A stretch of 64,000 bases of DNA from Epiperipatus broadwayi (GCA_028023455.1 JAQFVV010006255.1:6680501-6744500), one strand, 5' to 3'; counted from the first letter of the stretch, positions 11,414-23,056 are shown. Numbers and translations: made by a program. Notes: a model not told the origin generated them from the sequence alone.

Positions 11414-11791
11414 TTACAAAACTTTATATATTATTTTTCTATTATTACTAATATTTCTATAAAAATGTCCCCCCCCCCCATCTCTATTTAGATTTTGTTT
11501 TATCTTCTTAATTAATAGTTCTTTTATTTTGCTATCTCTTCTTTTATTAGTATAACTAATCATTTTTATGCTATCTTTCTTAAATATATGTCTGGTTTCT
11601 GTAGAATGCATATAAATTGGTGATTTTTTATCATACCTATGCTGAATCAATCTTGTACACATTAAATTTTTTGTTTCTCCTACATATTTAGTTCTTGTCT
11701 TATTATTCTTACATGATCGACATTCTATCTCATATTCTTTATTTATATGTTTTTCTATTCCTTCAATACATTTATTACCTAATATATTCAT
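11414..11791 (-). pseudogene. GIY-YIG endonuclease of Penelope-like element
   Basis: This 125-residue frame contains YEIECRSC, then TKYVGETKNLMCTRLIQHR, the GIY-YIG core with its conserved Gly-Glu-Thr and Arg...His, followed by a conserved H-F/S block and a basic REL-type C-terminal helix (KIKELLIKKIKQ). It is a different Penelope subfamily from the neighbour at 8620-10852. No RT domain is found in the 270 bp left before the right terminal repeat, so this is a deleted or truncated copy. A run of glycines near the C-terminus comes from a poly-C tract at 11467-11476, which may be a frame disturbance. Confidence 0.8.
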
Positions 11792-12078
11792 TATATTTCT
11801 ACTTTTTTATTTACTGTCTTATATTTAATCACATTATTATTTTTTTAATAATTTTATTAATGTTCTTTACTATATTATTACTATTTGTTTTAACCTCTAT
11901 ATATTCATCCTTTTTTATTGTATTTTTCTTATATTTTACCTTCTCTTTTTTTTATTTTCTTCTTTATATCTTTCATTTGATATTTTTACACTTTTCTTTA
12001 TTATTTTCTCTGGATATTCATTTTCTTTAAACTCTTTAACTATTAATTCTATCACTTTCTTGTATGCTTAAATGTTGT

Positions 12079-12118
12079 AGCTCTGATGAAGACTGCAGGA
12101 CAGTCAAAACTGTTAGAA
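12079..12118 (+). ncRNA. Hammerhead-like motif in right terminal repeat
   Basis: CTGATGA (12083-12089) is followed by the GACTG/CAGTC hairpin with loop CAGGA, then AAAAC and TGTT. It matches the left terminal motif in inverted orientation. G12 is replaced by A, and stem I is short (CT with AG), so activity is doubtful. Confidence 0.45.
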
Positions 12119-12384
12119 AAATAAAGAAGGAATTATATAAAAATTTGCATTAGAGTGTATATGAGGACATTATAAGAAAGTAATATAAATGAATATATGA
12201 AAAAATGCAAAAAAAAAGTAACGAAGATATAAGAATAATACTTCTAAGTTAAAATATTTATGAATACATGTATATACAATATTTGATATAATACCAAATA
12301 TTTAAAAAATGTTTTTTGTGTCTTGCTTTTAATATAATTCCTTAAATTACTGCTTATTGTTATAGTATTAGATACATTTTATAT

Positions 12385-12665
12385 ATAAAAAAAATTGCTG
12401 ATAAAATGTATACAAATAATAAAAAGATCAAATAATCAAATAGTTTATTTGACAAAAGAAAGATATGGGTCACAATTCGAGGATCTTGAGCTCCAAAATC
12501 TTTCATTCCACTATACCAAACCATGCATGAACAAGATAAATGTTCATTGTTCAGCAATTCATAAAAAGTTTAAAATACTGGAGGAGATAGAACTAGTTGG
12601 AGTTGTGATCCATGGACCTTCACCTCAGAATTTGTTACAGTGCTACATCCTGCATTAAATCATGC
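12385..12665. repeat. Dispersed SINE-like repeat, copy 1
   Basis: Segments are shared with 15880-16085 and 57030-57190, including AAATAATCAAATAGTTTATT (inverted relative to the others) and a block like TTGAGCTCCAAAATC ... CCATGCA. No reading frame is conserved among the copies, so a non-coding interspersed repeat is the best reading. Confidence 0.5.
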
Positions 12666-14170
12666 AAGGCAATATAACTACTGAAGAAATTAAACAATGA
12701 AGAAAAAAATTAATCAATATGTAAATATTCCTTAACTAACTAATAACTATCTGTTTATCTGAATTGACTATAAATTGATTATATGAACAAATATGCTTAT
12801 TTGCTTGAAAATTCTCAGATTAATTAATGCAATTTCTGTATGGTGGTCATGGCAAGAACATGGGCTAACAACTGTTTACGCTTGAAAGAAATACTTTTAT
12901 AAAATAGGTGTTCATAGTTTAGAACATGGCTCTTTGAGCCTTAAAGGAACTGAGCAGAAAAAATTCCTTATGTCAACTCCATATGTTCTTATTGTTGCAG
13001 CTGTTATTACTATGTGATTATTCATACTGTATATTAACATGGATGAGTTGCTTATCAATATGCATCAATCACCATGCTGAGATCATTGGTTTGGAACTAT
13101 TTAGATATTTTGCATGATAAGATCTTATCATTATAGATATTAAAAAGTCTTAAACTTAAAATAAAAATCTTTTATTACTATGATATTTCATGTTTTGGAT
13201 ATGCATTAATAGTTGTGAGCATATAATTCAATAGTTTTTATTTATGCATTGTTAATGAACTGTTAAATTATTTTTTATTAATTCATTTAATTTGTGTTTA
13301 CTTTTTAAACTTATTCCAAACATAATGCTTTTAACATCCAATATACTTATAATATCTGCAAACCTCCACTGTAGGACATGTAAGTATGGAGATAATAATT
13401 GGTAAATGATGAACTGATGTTAATAAATTTTCCAAAAGTAAACTTTCTAGTTAGAAGGTTTGGTGCCTGGGAGTTTCCTTTTCTATTTTATTGAAACTGA
13501 AAAACTAATAAAATACTTTTGGGAGAACTTGTACTTATGTTATAAATCATCATTGTCATCACATTGGTTAATATTATATATAGCTGAATTGATTCATTTT
13601 TCGAATTTTATTAATCATTCAACTTTCACCTACTATAAGTATTTGTTTGGAATCAAAAACTTACCATACATAGTTTTGATTCCTGATTTAAACCCTAACT
13701 CAAGAGTTTACAAAAATTATAATAAACGTCTTTGTTAATATAATGCTTCCCAAATTGCTTTTGATTGTGAGAACAAGTTATTCTGTGTTTCATACTTTAT
13801 ATCCATTACTCAAAAATAACACTGATATCATGCATTTATAAACATTTAACTTAACTTCTATTGATTGTTTATTTGCTGAATTCTTCTACACTAGTAAATA
13901 TTTTTTAAATTAAATTCTACATTGTCCAGATCAAATTCACTGATTAAATACATATATTAAATGTTCAAACAAATACCCTGATTAATTAATTAATTAATTT
14001 ACATTTAATTATTTAATAGCCATTAAAGTTATATCTATCTAACAATTATATAAATCAATAGCATAATAGATTTAACCATGAATTGTTTATGAGTAGGGTG
14101 ATGTTATGTGGATTACTGCCATCAAATGCATAACTTTCTAATGTCATGATATTCATTTCTTGTTGTTAAT
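12666..14170. other. Intron 1, no recognised feature
   Basis: AT-rich sequence. Short open frames here show no protein-family motif. A (TTAA)n-like run lies at 13980-14000. Nothing else is seen. Confidence 0.5.
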
Positions 14171-14174
14171 AATT

Positions 14175-14250
14175 AATGCAGTTTAGCTTAGTGGTAGACT
14201 AAGACCTAAGGATTGCAAAATCAATCTTCAATTGAGTAATGTAAAAAAAA
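14175..14250 (+). repeat. tRNA-like SINE head (relic)
   Basis: TAGCTTAGTGGTAGA at about 14186 fits box A fully, and AAAATCAATCT about 30 bp on is a weak box B. It is too decayed for a tRNA gene. Confidence 0.4.
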
Positions 14251-14830
14251 ATTCTGTTTAGTCAACTGAAACTGTTGTACTCAATTTGGTAATTATAGGG
14301 TTCAAATGGCACTTGACATCCAAGCTATTAACCATACGATTTTTTCCTTCATTATATTGCCTAATTATTTAGGTTTTACTAATTTTTATGATTTGTTTCT
14401 ATATTATATTATTAATGTTAAATAATGTTTATAGCTGTATTAAATTATAAATAGTTTGTATAGATACCAATAAGCTTGTGTTTAAATTAAGAAGTTCTAC
14501 TTTTTACTGTTGATTTGAATTTTCACGAAGTTTTGAAATATAATATGGCTGTCAATGTTTTATTTTACTATTTTACAAGAAACATGTATCGAATTACATT
14601 CTAGAATTGTTTAGATTTTTGTTTTTTTTTTCTTGAAAGATAAAAATCAATGCTATACTTAATGGTTAAATTAAAAAGAAGTACTCTAAATAGATTGTAT
14701 AATTAAAATTGTATGTGTGTGTATGATTCTGCATTGTTTTTGTTTCTCTTTAAATGCTTATTTTCATTTAAAAAATTATAACCATTGCCTATTTTTATCC
14801 TATACAAATATTTTTACGTGTATATTTAAG
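14251..14830. other. Intron 1, 3' end
   Basis: AT-rich intron leading to the acceptor at 14829-14830 (ATATTTAAG). No other feature is seen. Confidence 0.5.
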
Positions 14831-14920
14831 GGTATAACCATCAAACCTCTTGTAGCAGCCTTAAATGTCAAAAGAAGAGATAAAAGAAAGCCAACCATGA
14901 ATGAACAAATTAATGAACGG
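14831..14920 (+). CDS. SLC9A3-like: Na+/H+ exchanger exon: GITIKPL motif and start of cytoplasmic tail
   Basis: This 90-bp, phase 0-0 exon reads GITIKPLVAALNVKRRDKRK and then PTMNEQINER. GxTIKPL is the signature just after the last membrane helix of plasma-membrane NHEs. The basic stretch KRRDKRK resembles the juxtamembrane segment that in family members binds phosphoinositides, an inference for this protein. Acceptor AAG and donor GTAATA flank it. It joins in frame to exon 1 (...FTVFVQ) and to the exon at 37855 (FFDHL...). Confidence 0.93.
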
Positions 14921-15099
14921 GTAATATATATACTTTCCTTTTAAAATTCGTGCTTAACTTTAATTTTAAAGCTTTATCATTTTAAGAATATCATAACTGA
15001 ATTTTGTGTAGAAAGTTTTAAGTTTTTACGTTATTCTGATATTTGTTTAATGCTGTTATATTATCTTGACATTTTTTTTGTTTTTAATGATTCAAAATT
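14921..15099. other. Intron 2, 5' end
   Basis: AT-rich intron start; no feature seen. Confidence 0.5.
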
Positions 15100-15855
15100 G
15101 GATACTTACATATTATTCGACGGTTAAAATTGTCTTCATTAAAATCATTATGATTATCTACGATTGCTAAATATTTGATTGTATTTAATTAATGAAGTAA
15201 ATTTAACTTTCAAAGATATCCAGAGTATTTTTATATCCTTCAATATTTAAATACAGATATACTTTATATCCCTGGAGTTTAGATGTAAATATATGGGATT
15301 TGAATCCAGATTTTCAAGCACCCTTCAGCTATCCAATCTATCTCATACAATCGATACACATGACAACACACTTGTGAAAAAGATAAATGATTTCCAATAT
15401 AAGTATTTTATGCTGAACTAGCACTCACCAGTTGTTTGGGAGATGATAATCTGGACTAACCGATGCATGCTAGTGCAGCATAAAATACATATATTGAAGA
15501 TCATTTATCTTTTTCACATATGTGTGGTCATGTGTATCGTTTGTATGAGATAGATTGGATAGTTGAAGGCAGCTTGAACGTCTGAGTTCAAATCCCCTAT
15601 AATTAAATGCACCCTTTATTAACTTCTAGCTACCATTGGCCTACTTATGCTTTAAAGATCCATCTTTTACTACGTCAGTAAATTGGCATTAATACAGAGA
15701 GTGGAATTGTTATTTATAACTTTGTTAATAATGACTCTTTAAATCTTTGAAAGTTAAATTTACTTATTTAATTAAATAAAACGTATTATCGAATATTTAG
15801 CAATCATAAATAATGAAGACTAAAATTTCACTGCCGGACTAATACGTAAGTACTC
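15100..15855. repeat. Foldback element, about 360-bp arms around a short loop
   Basis: The left arm (about 15105-15425) and right arm (about 15475-15850) are inverted copies nearly throughout. Outer ends TACTTACATATTATTCGACGG and TACTTACGTATTAGTC correspond, as do GCTGAACTAGCAC and GTGCAGC at the centre. Only about 40-50 bp lies between. Each arm contains a box B-like GAGTTCAAATCCC (plus strand at about 15583; degenerate complement near 15297), so a tRNA-derived SINE pair inserted head-to-head is one origin. A foldback DNA transposon is another. Confidence 0.75.
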
Positions 15856-15879
15856 AAAAATAGTATCAAATAAATTAAA

Positions 15880-16085
15880 GAAGTATCCTGCATTCGTGTG
15901 GGAAACTCTGGATCTCGAAATCATAGATCTATCATTTTCGTACTTAAATTTTTTATGAACTCCTGAATAATAAACTATTTGATCCCCCCCCCCCATAACT
16001 ATTTGAGTGGCAAACTCTAGAACTCAAAATCTATGACTAATAACTCCACATGTGTTACTTTCAATGCTCAAACTTCATTTAAATT
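15880..16085. repeat. Dispersed SINE-like repeat, copy 2
   Basis: It shares ATAATAAACTATTTGAT and flanking bases with 57030-57190, and in inverted form with 12385-12665. A poly-C tract (15985-15994) lies within it. Two similar sub-blocks (AAACTCTGGATCTCGAAATC and AAACTCTAGAACTCAAAATC) suggest an internal duplication. Confidence 0.5.
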
Positions 16086-16780
16086 GCTGGGCAATGAAAT
16101 CTATTGTTATTAATTAAAGAAATGACAGTAAACTATGTATGATACTCTCCTAATCAGTGGTAAAACAGTGCACTTTATTATAGCCATATTTTGCTTTTAT
16201 TATCAATACATAATATTCATCTGATCAATTCAGAATAATTTGGAATCTTTATTCTTTAACTAACATTATCTCGATATTCATTTATTTTGCAGAAATTGAT
16301 GGCCAGTTGGGGGTGATTATGCCACCAAGTGTTTAAAAAATTTCTTAGCGACTTGGAAATGTTTCCAAGTTTATATAGACAATTATACTACCTGCTATTC
16401 TTGGGATTTTTCATTCATAGAGAACTTCAGATTTAGTAAGCTAAAATTCTGCAATTAATCATATTTTGGGATGGAAAATCTATATTAAAAATTATTGGAT
16501 TTATATTTTGTTTTTAAATAATAAAATAGAAAACTCAATCTTTATTCTTAAAATGTGCTTTATGTGACTAGAATTATCATGCAATTGGTTCTATTTTAAT
16601 AAATGATTTTTTCCCCCCATGGATTAAAAGGTCATATACTTATTTCAAATAATTTTAAACTAATCTTTAATCTATTTACACTAATAAAAAATTATTGAAA
16701 GATGCTTATATAATAAATGAATTGTCTTTCAAAAATTTTTAATAATATATACCCCTCTTATTTAATCTTAATGAGATTAA
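16086..16780. other. Intron 2, no recognised feature
   Basis: AT-rich intron with no coding signal. Confidence 0.5.
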
Positions 16781-16784
16781 TATT

Positions 16785-16852
16785 TCAATATAATTTATTT
16801 AGAAATCAAAAAAGCTTTTGATAAAGTACATTATAGTTTATTTATTTTATGA
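16785..16852 (+). pseudogene. Tiny LINE reverse transcriptase relic
   Basis: EIKKAFDKVHYSLF is encoded from about 16801. This matches the RT block where D-x-x-K-A-F-D is usual in non-LTR elements. The flanks have stops, and no other part of this element is seen. It is separate from the LINE that begins at about 16960. Confidence 0.5.
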
Positions 16853-16959
16853 TTAAATTTAATCAGTATATTTTCTGCATTAATCTTTTTGTCTTTTATT
16901 AAAGCAGTTTTGTACTAGGAATTGATATCCCTTGGTATAACTTACTTTTGAACAACAAT

Positions 16960-19090
16960 ATCATTGTAGATGGCCCTAGAGTAAGATAAGAGAATTTAGT
17001 AATGGATATAGAAAATATGTTAGATGTGAAGGACAGAGGGATAGAAAATATGAAAGCATATAGTAATGGGAATATTATGTTTACAGAAAAGGAACTGAAT
17101 GAGGCAGGGAAGAAATTGATAAGTGGAAAGGCAAGAGGTTTAGATAGATGGGCAGCAGAGATGCTAATGAATTTAGGGCATAGGGCAAAAGTAAAGCTAT
17201 TATCATGTTTTAATAAGATGGCAGAGAAGAGAGTTTTTTCCCAGTGGTTGGAGTAATTCAAGAGTAAGATTATTATTTAAAGGAAAGGGTAAGGATCATA
17301 GAATGTTAAACAATTATTGATTGATAGCGGTAACATCACTTTTATATAAAGTTTTTTCATATATGGTGGCTGGAAGAATTGCAAAATGGATGAAAGACAA
17401 TAATATAGTGGAGAGAATGCAAGGAGGTTTTAGGTCAGATAGGCAAATAAGAGATAGTTTATTTGTAGTTACACAACTTATGGATATGAATAGGAATTCA
17501 GATAGACAGTTATATATGAGTTCTATAGATATAGAGACGGCATACGATTGAGTAAATAGAAATAGATTATGGATAAGTTTAGCAAATTTGGGAATGGATG
17601 AAGCTTTAGTGGATATTATTAAAAAATTATATGAAAATAATTACTATACATATCAATTAGGGGATATAGAATCATTTAAGGTTAAAAATGGGATGGGACC
17701 AAGGCAAGGATGCTTTTGTGGTATGTGAGTGAAATGGAGAGAGCAATAGAAAGACTAGGAAGAGGGATAGAGATACCTTTAATAGGTGGCAAGGGAGTAT
17801 GTGGATGATGTATTTTTGTGTGCAGAAAGAAGAGAAGATATGGAAGATATGCTGGGGACATGTGCAAGGATGGGTAAAGGGATGGGAAGTAAATTTAGTG
17901 AAGAAAAATCAAATATAATAATAATGAATACTGGGGGAATTGGGTGAATAGATATAGTTATTTGGGAATTATCTTGAGTAATCTGAAAAATTGCTTGGAT
18001 GAATGAGAGAAAAAATTGATAAATGAAGCAAAGAAAGGAAAGGGATTGATAAAGAAATTAACAATGTTTTCATATAAAAAATATGATGTAGCTAGAATTG
18101 TATGGAAGGGAGTGGCAGTAGCAGGGTTAACATATGGCAGTGATGCATTATGTGTTAGTAAAGGGGTATTAGATTACTTAGAAAAAGTACAAAGAGAAGT
18201 AGGAAGACATGCATTAGATGCAGGTGTCTGGACAGCAAAGGAGGCAATTCAAGGAGGAATTGGATGGTCAAGTTTTTATATGAGAGATGCAAGAAACAAA
18301 ATGAAAATGTTTGGTGGATTGCAGTTTATGGATAATAAAAGAATAGCCAAAATAGTATTTAATTGAGTTACAAGTAAAGGGCAGGCAACAAGATGAGTGA
18401 GAAAGGTAATGTGGAATGCAAAAGATTTGGATAAAGAATTTATATCAGTATATTTGTACAAAAGGGTGGGATGATTGTGTTAGGGGGATTGTTGAGTGTT
18501 ATAGTGGTAAGGAATGAGATAAAAGAATATATGCATTAATAAAGAATAGAGAGTTGAAGAGTATGGAGAGTAAAAAGAGTTTAAATATATATATAGAAAT
18601 AAACAGAACATTGGGTGTGAGTTAATTTATGATAATAGTATAAAAAGCAGTTTATTATTTAAGATTCGAATGGAATCTTTAGCAACAAGGGAATATACAT
18701 GTAAATGGAAAAATATGGGTGATTTAGTCAGCAAGTTGTGTAAGGAAGGCCTAGAAAATGTTAGGCATCTGTTACTTCAATGTAAATGCTTGGAAGCAGA
18801 AAGGGTACAAATAATGAAGTTATAGAGGAGTAAATATGAGCAAAGTGATTATACAGAAAGTGAGTTATTGGTTTTTATGCTGGGTTTGGGAAAAGATAAG
18901 GGGGATTTAGATATGAAGGCTGTGGAGTTGACAATGATTATGTTGCAGAAATGGGATGGAGCAGATTATGGAAAAACTTAGGGTGGGGACTGGAAAGGGG
19001 GGGTAAAGTGGCTAACAGATTTCTCTGGGCATAGTTGCTGAGAGATTCCTGACCCCGTATAAGGAGAAGCCACCATGCATCACATCACAT
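16960..19090 (+). pseudogene. Non-LTR retrotransposon, RT to C-terminal zinc motif, degenerate
   Basis: Successive open pieces interrupted by stops and shifts follow LINE order. At 17002-17256 is the pre-RT block with GKARGLDRWAAEML. At 17321-17551 are the RT blocks LLYKVFSYMVAGRI, QGGFRSDRQIRDSLF and a catalytic region DIETAYD. Then GPRQGC occurs at about 17697, with a weakened (V)DD region near 17800. A thumb and C-terminal region (18016-18366) and a CxxC...H...C type end near 18740-18790 follow. The same family lies at 25043-26390 on the minus strand and 49860-51450. Many in-frame stops, mostly from TGG/CAG-type changes, show that it is dead. Clade not assigned. Confidence 0.8.
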
Positions 19091-19329
19091 TAGTTAGTTC
19101 ACTGACTTTAGATTTTATTGATTTTATTAAATCTAAAAATATAATAATATACTGTTAATTTGAATATTTTTGAAACTAATTTTAATCTTAAAGACAGTTA
19201 AAGAAAAAAGGTATATTAAATAAAAATAATATGATGAGCATTGATGATATATACTTTAGATCAATATATAGATAAATTAACACTTATGAAAATCTTGCAA
19301 TTTATTTTAAACCACTAAACATCACTTGA
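19091..19329. other. Intron 2, no recognised feature
   Basis: AT-rich; nothing seen. Confidence 0.5.
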
Positions 19330-19500
19330 TCCCTATTTCCAATGCTTAAACATGTTGCTAAAACAATGACAAATTTTCCATACAGGATGAGTAGGCACTC
19401 GATAGGGTTTTTATGCACAAATCTTTTTGCATCTATTGATTGCTGTGATATGCACAGGGTGGCATCACTGTCTAGAGTTTGTTGCAATTCATGTTTTAAC
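19330..19500 (+). repeat. Retrozyme family A fragment (ribozyme lost)
   Basis: GGATGAGTAGGCACTCGATAGG and the downstream TTATGCACAAATC...CATCTATTGATTGCT match the part of family A just 3' of the ribozyme. The hammerhead itself is not present, so this is a truncated copy. Confidence 0.65.
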
Positions 19501-20980
19501 AGTCTTTTTGTATTAATTGTAAGTCTTTTAAATGTATTTTCAGACTTATTAATGTTTGTTGCTTATCCTACAAAAATATGTTGAGGTTTTTTAAATATGT
19601 TTGAAAGATTAATGAGAATTTTCTTAGAATTTTAAAAATGTATAATTAAAAGAGTCCCCAACCTCTGTATTATAACATAAATTTAATACATAAGGAAATT
19701 TTAATGAGTTTGCATATTTTAAATTTATACTACTGTTTTTGTAGTGGTATTTTCATACTAAAAGATCAGTAATCTAAATTTAAAATTTAATTTTTTAATA
19801 GAATTTCTTTTATTTCTATAGTGTTATTGGAGTAGTTAGTAATTGTGAGTAGAACCAACCAAGCTATCTTCTATTGATCTTAATACTTTGTATTTTTTGT
19901 AAAATAAACAAAAATTTAATTAATGAATAAAGTATCATATAATTTGCATTTTGTTTCTAACTTTATATAAGTATTGGAAGTCTATAATAAATAGAAAATT
20001 TGAAATAATTTAAATCTATTCAACTATAATTATTTTCATGAGATTTTAGAATAAAACTTTTAAGAGTTACTTTTGATGATCCATGTGTAAATTAATTTTT
20101 GAATCATGTATTAGATTTTTTAAAAAATGAACTATTAGTAATCACTCAAAATGACAGCCTTTTAACTCCAGAGAACACAGAAAAAGAGAAAACCAAAGAG
20201 GAATAAAAAGTTAGATATGAGTTTTGTTGCAATAATACAAATCAATCTATAAATAGTGAATTAGGCTACATATATCATATATTGATATTTTAATTTGTTA
20301 TTTAGACATTTTATAATCCTGCCTTATAGTGACCTCTGTCGTTAATTTTTATTTTAAAAGACTTCAAGATTTCTTTAATCATAGTTCACCATTGTTCATT
20401 CACATCTCCCAAAAAATTATCAAGATGTCAGCTTTTAAAAGTCTGTTTTTTTAATAATTTTTATAAAATATATAAGGCCATTCTGTCTTACTAGAACATG
20501 CTTAAGTTTTCATAAATATCTGTTTAGCAAGATATTATCTTCATCTGCTTAATATTTTCAATCCACTAAAGATGCTCTGTTATAACTGCATATACAATAA
20601 CATCAACTTCAGCAAACTAAAAAATCTACAAATTGATTTATAATCTTGGCATCATATTTTCTATAATATAATAAGTGAATTATGATTTGTAAAGTTAAAA
20701 ACTGGATGAAATATATTACCATTGAAAGCTGATCAATTATTATATACAATACTGGATTTATAGTGAATTATAACATGCAAACAATAAAGAACTATTTCTC
20801 AGAAAGAAGAGCATTGTATTTGTAAACCCCATAAAAGATAACAAATACTGAATGACTTAGTATAGGTGAACCAAAATAATTAAAAAATCAGTAAGAAATA
20901 TTTTAATTCTAAATAAAGTTATGTAGCATTTTGAATTTATATATATATAAACATTACAAGCATAAAGCTAAACTAGTCAA
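19501..20980. other. Intron 2, no recognised feature
   Basis: AT-rich sequence with only short chance frames. No repeat with a partner in this window was found. Confidence 0.45.
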
Positions 20981-20984
20981 TATA

Positions 20985-21340
20985 TAATTAAAATTACCCC
21001 AAGTCCAAAATTCAACCAGAGCAGCATAAAAATAATATTAAAACACTATCAAAGGTTTCTTTGAGAGAAATGAAATCAAAAGAAGAATTAAAGAATCTTT
21101 ATTATTGAAAATTTATTATTCTGAAGCAATTAATTTATTTAAGAGTTCTTTTAATATTAAAGGGGGATGGGAAGTGAATGGATTTGTGGATAATGTTTAA
21201 TATTATACATATTGTGTAGTTTTAGTAGTTCTTTACACTTGAGAAGTCTGCTTGTAGCAGTGAAACCTTTGGTAGTGTTTTAATATTATTTTTATGCTGG
21301 TCTGTTTGAATTTTGGATTTGGGGTAATTTTTTATATATA
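20985..21340. repeat. Foldback element (family shared with 47205-47430)
   Basis: Arms at about 20985-21060 and 21264-21338 are inverted copies of about 75 bp. One end holds ACTTGAGAAGTCTGCTTG, a short hairpin (CTGC/GCAG) and GAAACC. The copy at 47205-47430 has the same arms and the same central block. The hairpin followed by GAAACC recalls the 3' half of a hammerhead, but the 5' core is not CTGATGA, so I do not call a ribozyme. Confidence 0.7.
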
Positions 21341-22540
21341 TCATTAAACAAAGAATTCTTATAATAAATGCTTTGATAAGTTTTGAAATTAAATTGAGAG
21401 AAACTGCAGACCTCTCGCGCTCATTAGTATAAAAGCCAATCAGATCGTAAATACAAAACAGAGAATTTAACAAGAAAAGGGTGGTCCACCCTATTCTTTG
21501 CTTGTCTTACTATATATCCAAGCCAGTCTAAAGTTTTGTTTATTCTATTTAATCATATATTTGTTAAAACTTATATATACATTTTTAATAAAAATTTATA
21601 CAATTTTTTTTAATAATTGTATGGTGTAGTGTAGTAAGATGAAATGGTTAGTAGCTTTTAGATCTAATTCAAAACATAAATTGTTATTTTAATTACAAAA
21701 GTTTAGTATTTTTATTTGAAGGACAAGTAACTGAGATGCATATGCTAGAAGTTCATCTTTTATGAGTATCTTATATTAATTATTATTATACTTTAGTATT
21801 AATTATTTTGGAATCCAGGTCAGTATTATTTTCTGTTTTTATGCTATTTTCTATTCTATTTCAAGCCATACATTTTATATAAAATTGCATATCTAGCAAA
21901 TATCTTAAAACTGAGCCAGAATGTAAGATTATGATTATATAAAGTATGGTATCACAAAATGAGAGTAAAGTGACTTTTGTCTTTTTGAATGCTAAATGGT
22001 GATGTCATCTAAATAATTTCCAAATTATCTGAAAAAGAAAATGAGCAAATGTTATTAAGTAAATTTTCTTAGGGTCAGGATTGTGAGAAGGATCCACTAT
22101 TTGTAATAATAATCAATAAACCTTAGATATTTCTTTGGGGGTTTAATGAGGAATACATTTAACATTAGTTAACCATGACCCTATAAGTTACTATATATCA
22201 TAATAGTTATAAAAAATAATCAAAATAATAACTGGAGTTGATTCCATTTTCAAGGAATATAGATAAAATCTGATTCTAGAGATTGGAGTTAGTATACACT
22301 AGCTTTTGAGATCATCAGGATTTTCCTACTTTAATTTTTTAATTCATTCAATACAGCCCATATTCTGAAGTTGGGAATATACCAGATTTGAAGTAGAACC
22401 TGGAACTCAATGAATAGAATTTAAAATCCTTTTCTTTAGCTCATTTCATGAATCTAATGTAATTAATTTAATTTTCTTATTGAAATGTTACATAGCCTTC
22501 TATACTTTATTCTTCATTAGTAATACTCATATATATATAT
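21341..22540. other. Intron 2, no recognised feature
   Basis: AT-rich; a TA dinucleotide run at 22530-22546 precedes the next element. Nothing else is seen. Confidence 0.45.
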
Positions 22541-22645
22541 ATATATGATCAATAGATGGTGTTTTACCAAAACCACCGAACAAGTGTAAATTTGTTTACA
22601 TAAATGACAAAAGAGTCAGAATTCACTATCTCTTTCATTTGCCCA

Positions 22646-22692
22646 CCCTCAGATCAGCTGATTTCAAGCTAATTTGCTATCATCAGTGAAGG
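22646..22692 (-). ncRNA. Type I hammerhead ribozyme, family B unit 1
   Basis: On the minus strand stem I is CCTTCA with TGAGGG (6 bp, one G-U). CTGATGA is the complement of 22680-22686. Stem II is AGC with GCT around AAATTA. GAAA is the complement of 22662-22665. Stem III is the palindrome ATCAGCTGAT, and C17 is the complement of 22652. All conserved core bases are present. Confidence 0.82.
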
Positions 22693-23056
22693 ATAGAGCT
22701 AGAAACTAGATCTAAACACTGACTCCAAGTGTTTATGCAAAAAGTTTCTATCAGTTTGCAAGCATGAATTTTTCAGACCGGTAAAGTCTTCAAACCCAGC
22801 CTAACAAGCCAGATAGCTACATGGGTCTGATCTCAGTTCAGTTTCACCACATAGTCAAAGCCTCTGCAATATATATCATTGCAAAAACCTTTAAAGGTAC
22901 ATTTATGAAAAACAAAAACAAGTTATAATCACGTAACTTGCTATCACTTGTATTTATGATCAATAGATGGTGTTTTACCAAAACCACCGAACAAGTGTAA
23001 ATTTGTTTACATAAACGACAAAAGAGTCAGAATTCACTATCTCTTTTGTTTGCCCA

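Larger units (their letters stand above)
10861..12185 (-). mobile_element. Penelope-like element with inverted terminal repeats
   Basis: About 120 bp at 10861-10980 is repeated inverted at about 12063-12185. Between the arms, the minus strand encodes a GIY-YIG endonuclease fragment (11414-11791), so the unit is about 1.3 kb and lacks a recognisable reverse transcriptase. Much of the interior is TTTATT-rich on the plus strand. Each terminal repeat carries a hammerhead-like motif. The outer ends read ATTACTTT and AAAGTAAT. It directly abuts the previous Penelope pair. Confidence 0.8.

Noticed and set aside
11695-12030. 111-codon Tyr/Phe/Leu-rich frame on the plus strand
   Set aside because: It is the complementary shadow of a Penelope-like minus-strand element in T-rich DNA.
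13460-13738. 92-codon frame in intron 1
   Set aside because: Low-complexity AT-rich translation without family match or splice context.
22530-22546. TA dinucleotide runs as regulatory sites
   Set aside because: Such runs occur throughout the window, often at repeat edges, and have no specific signal.
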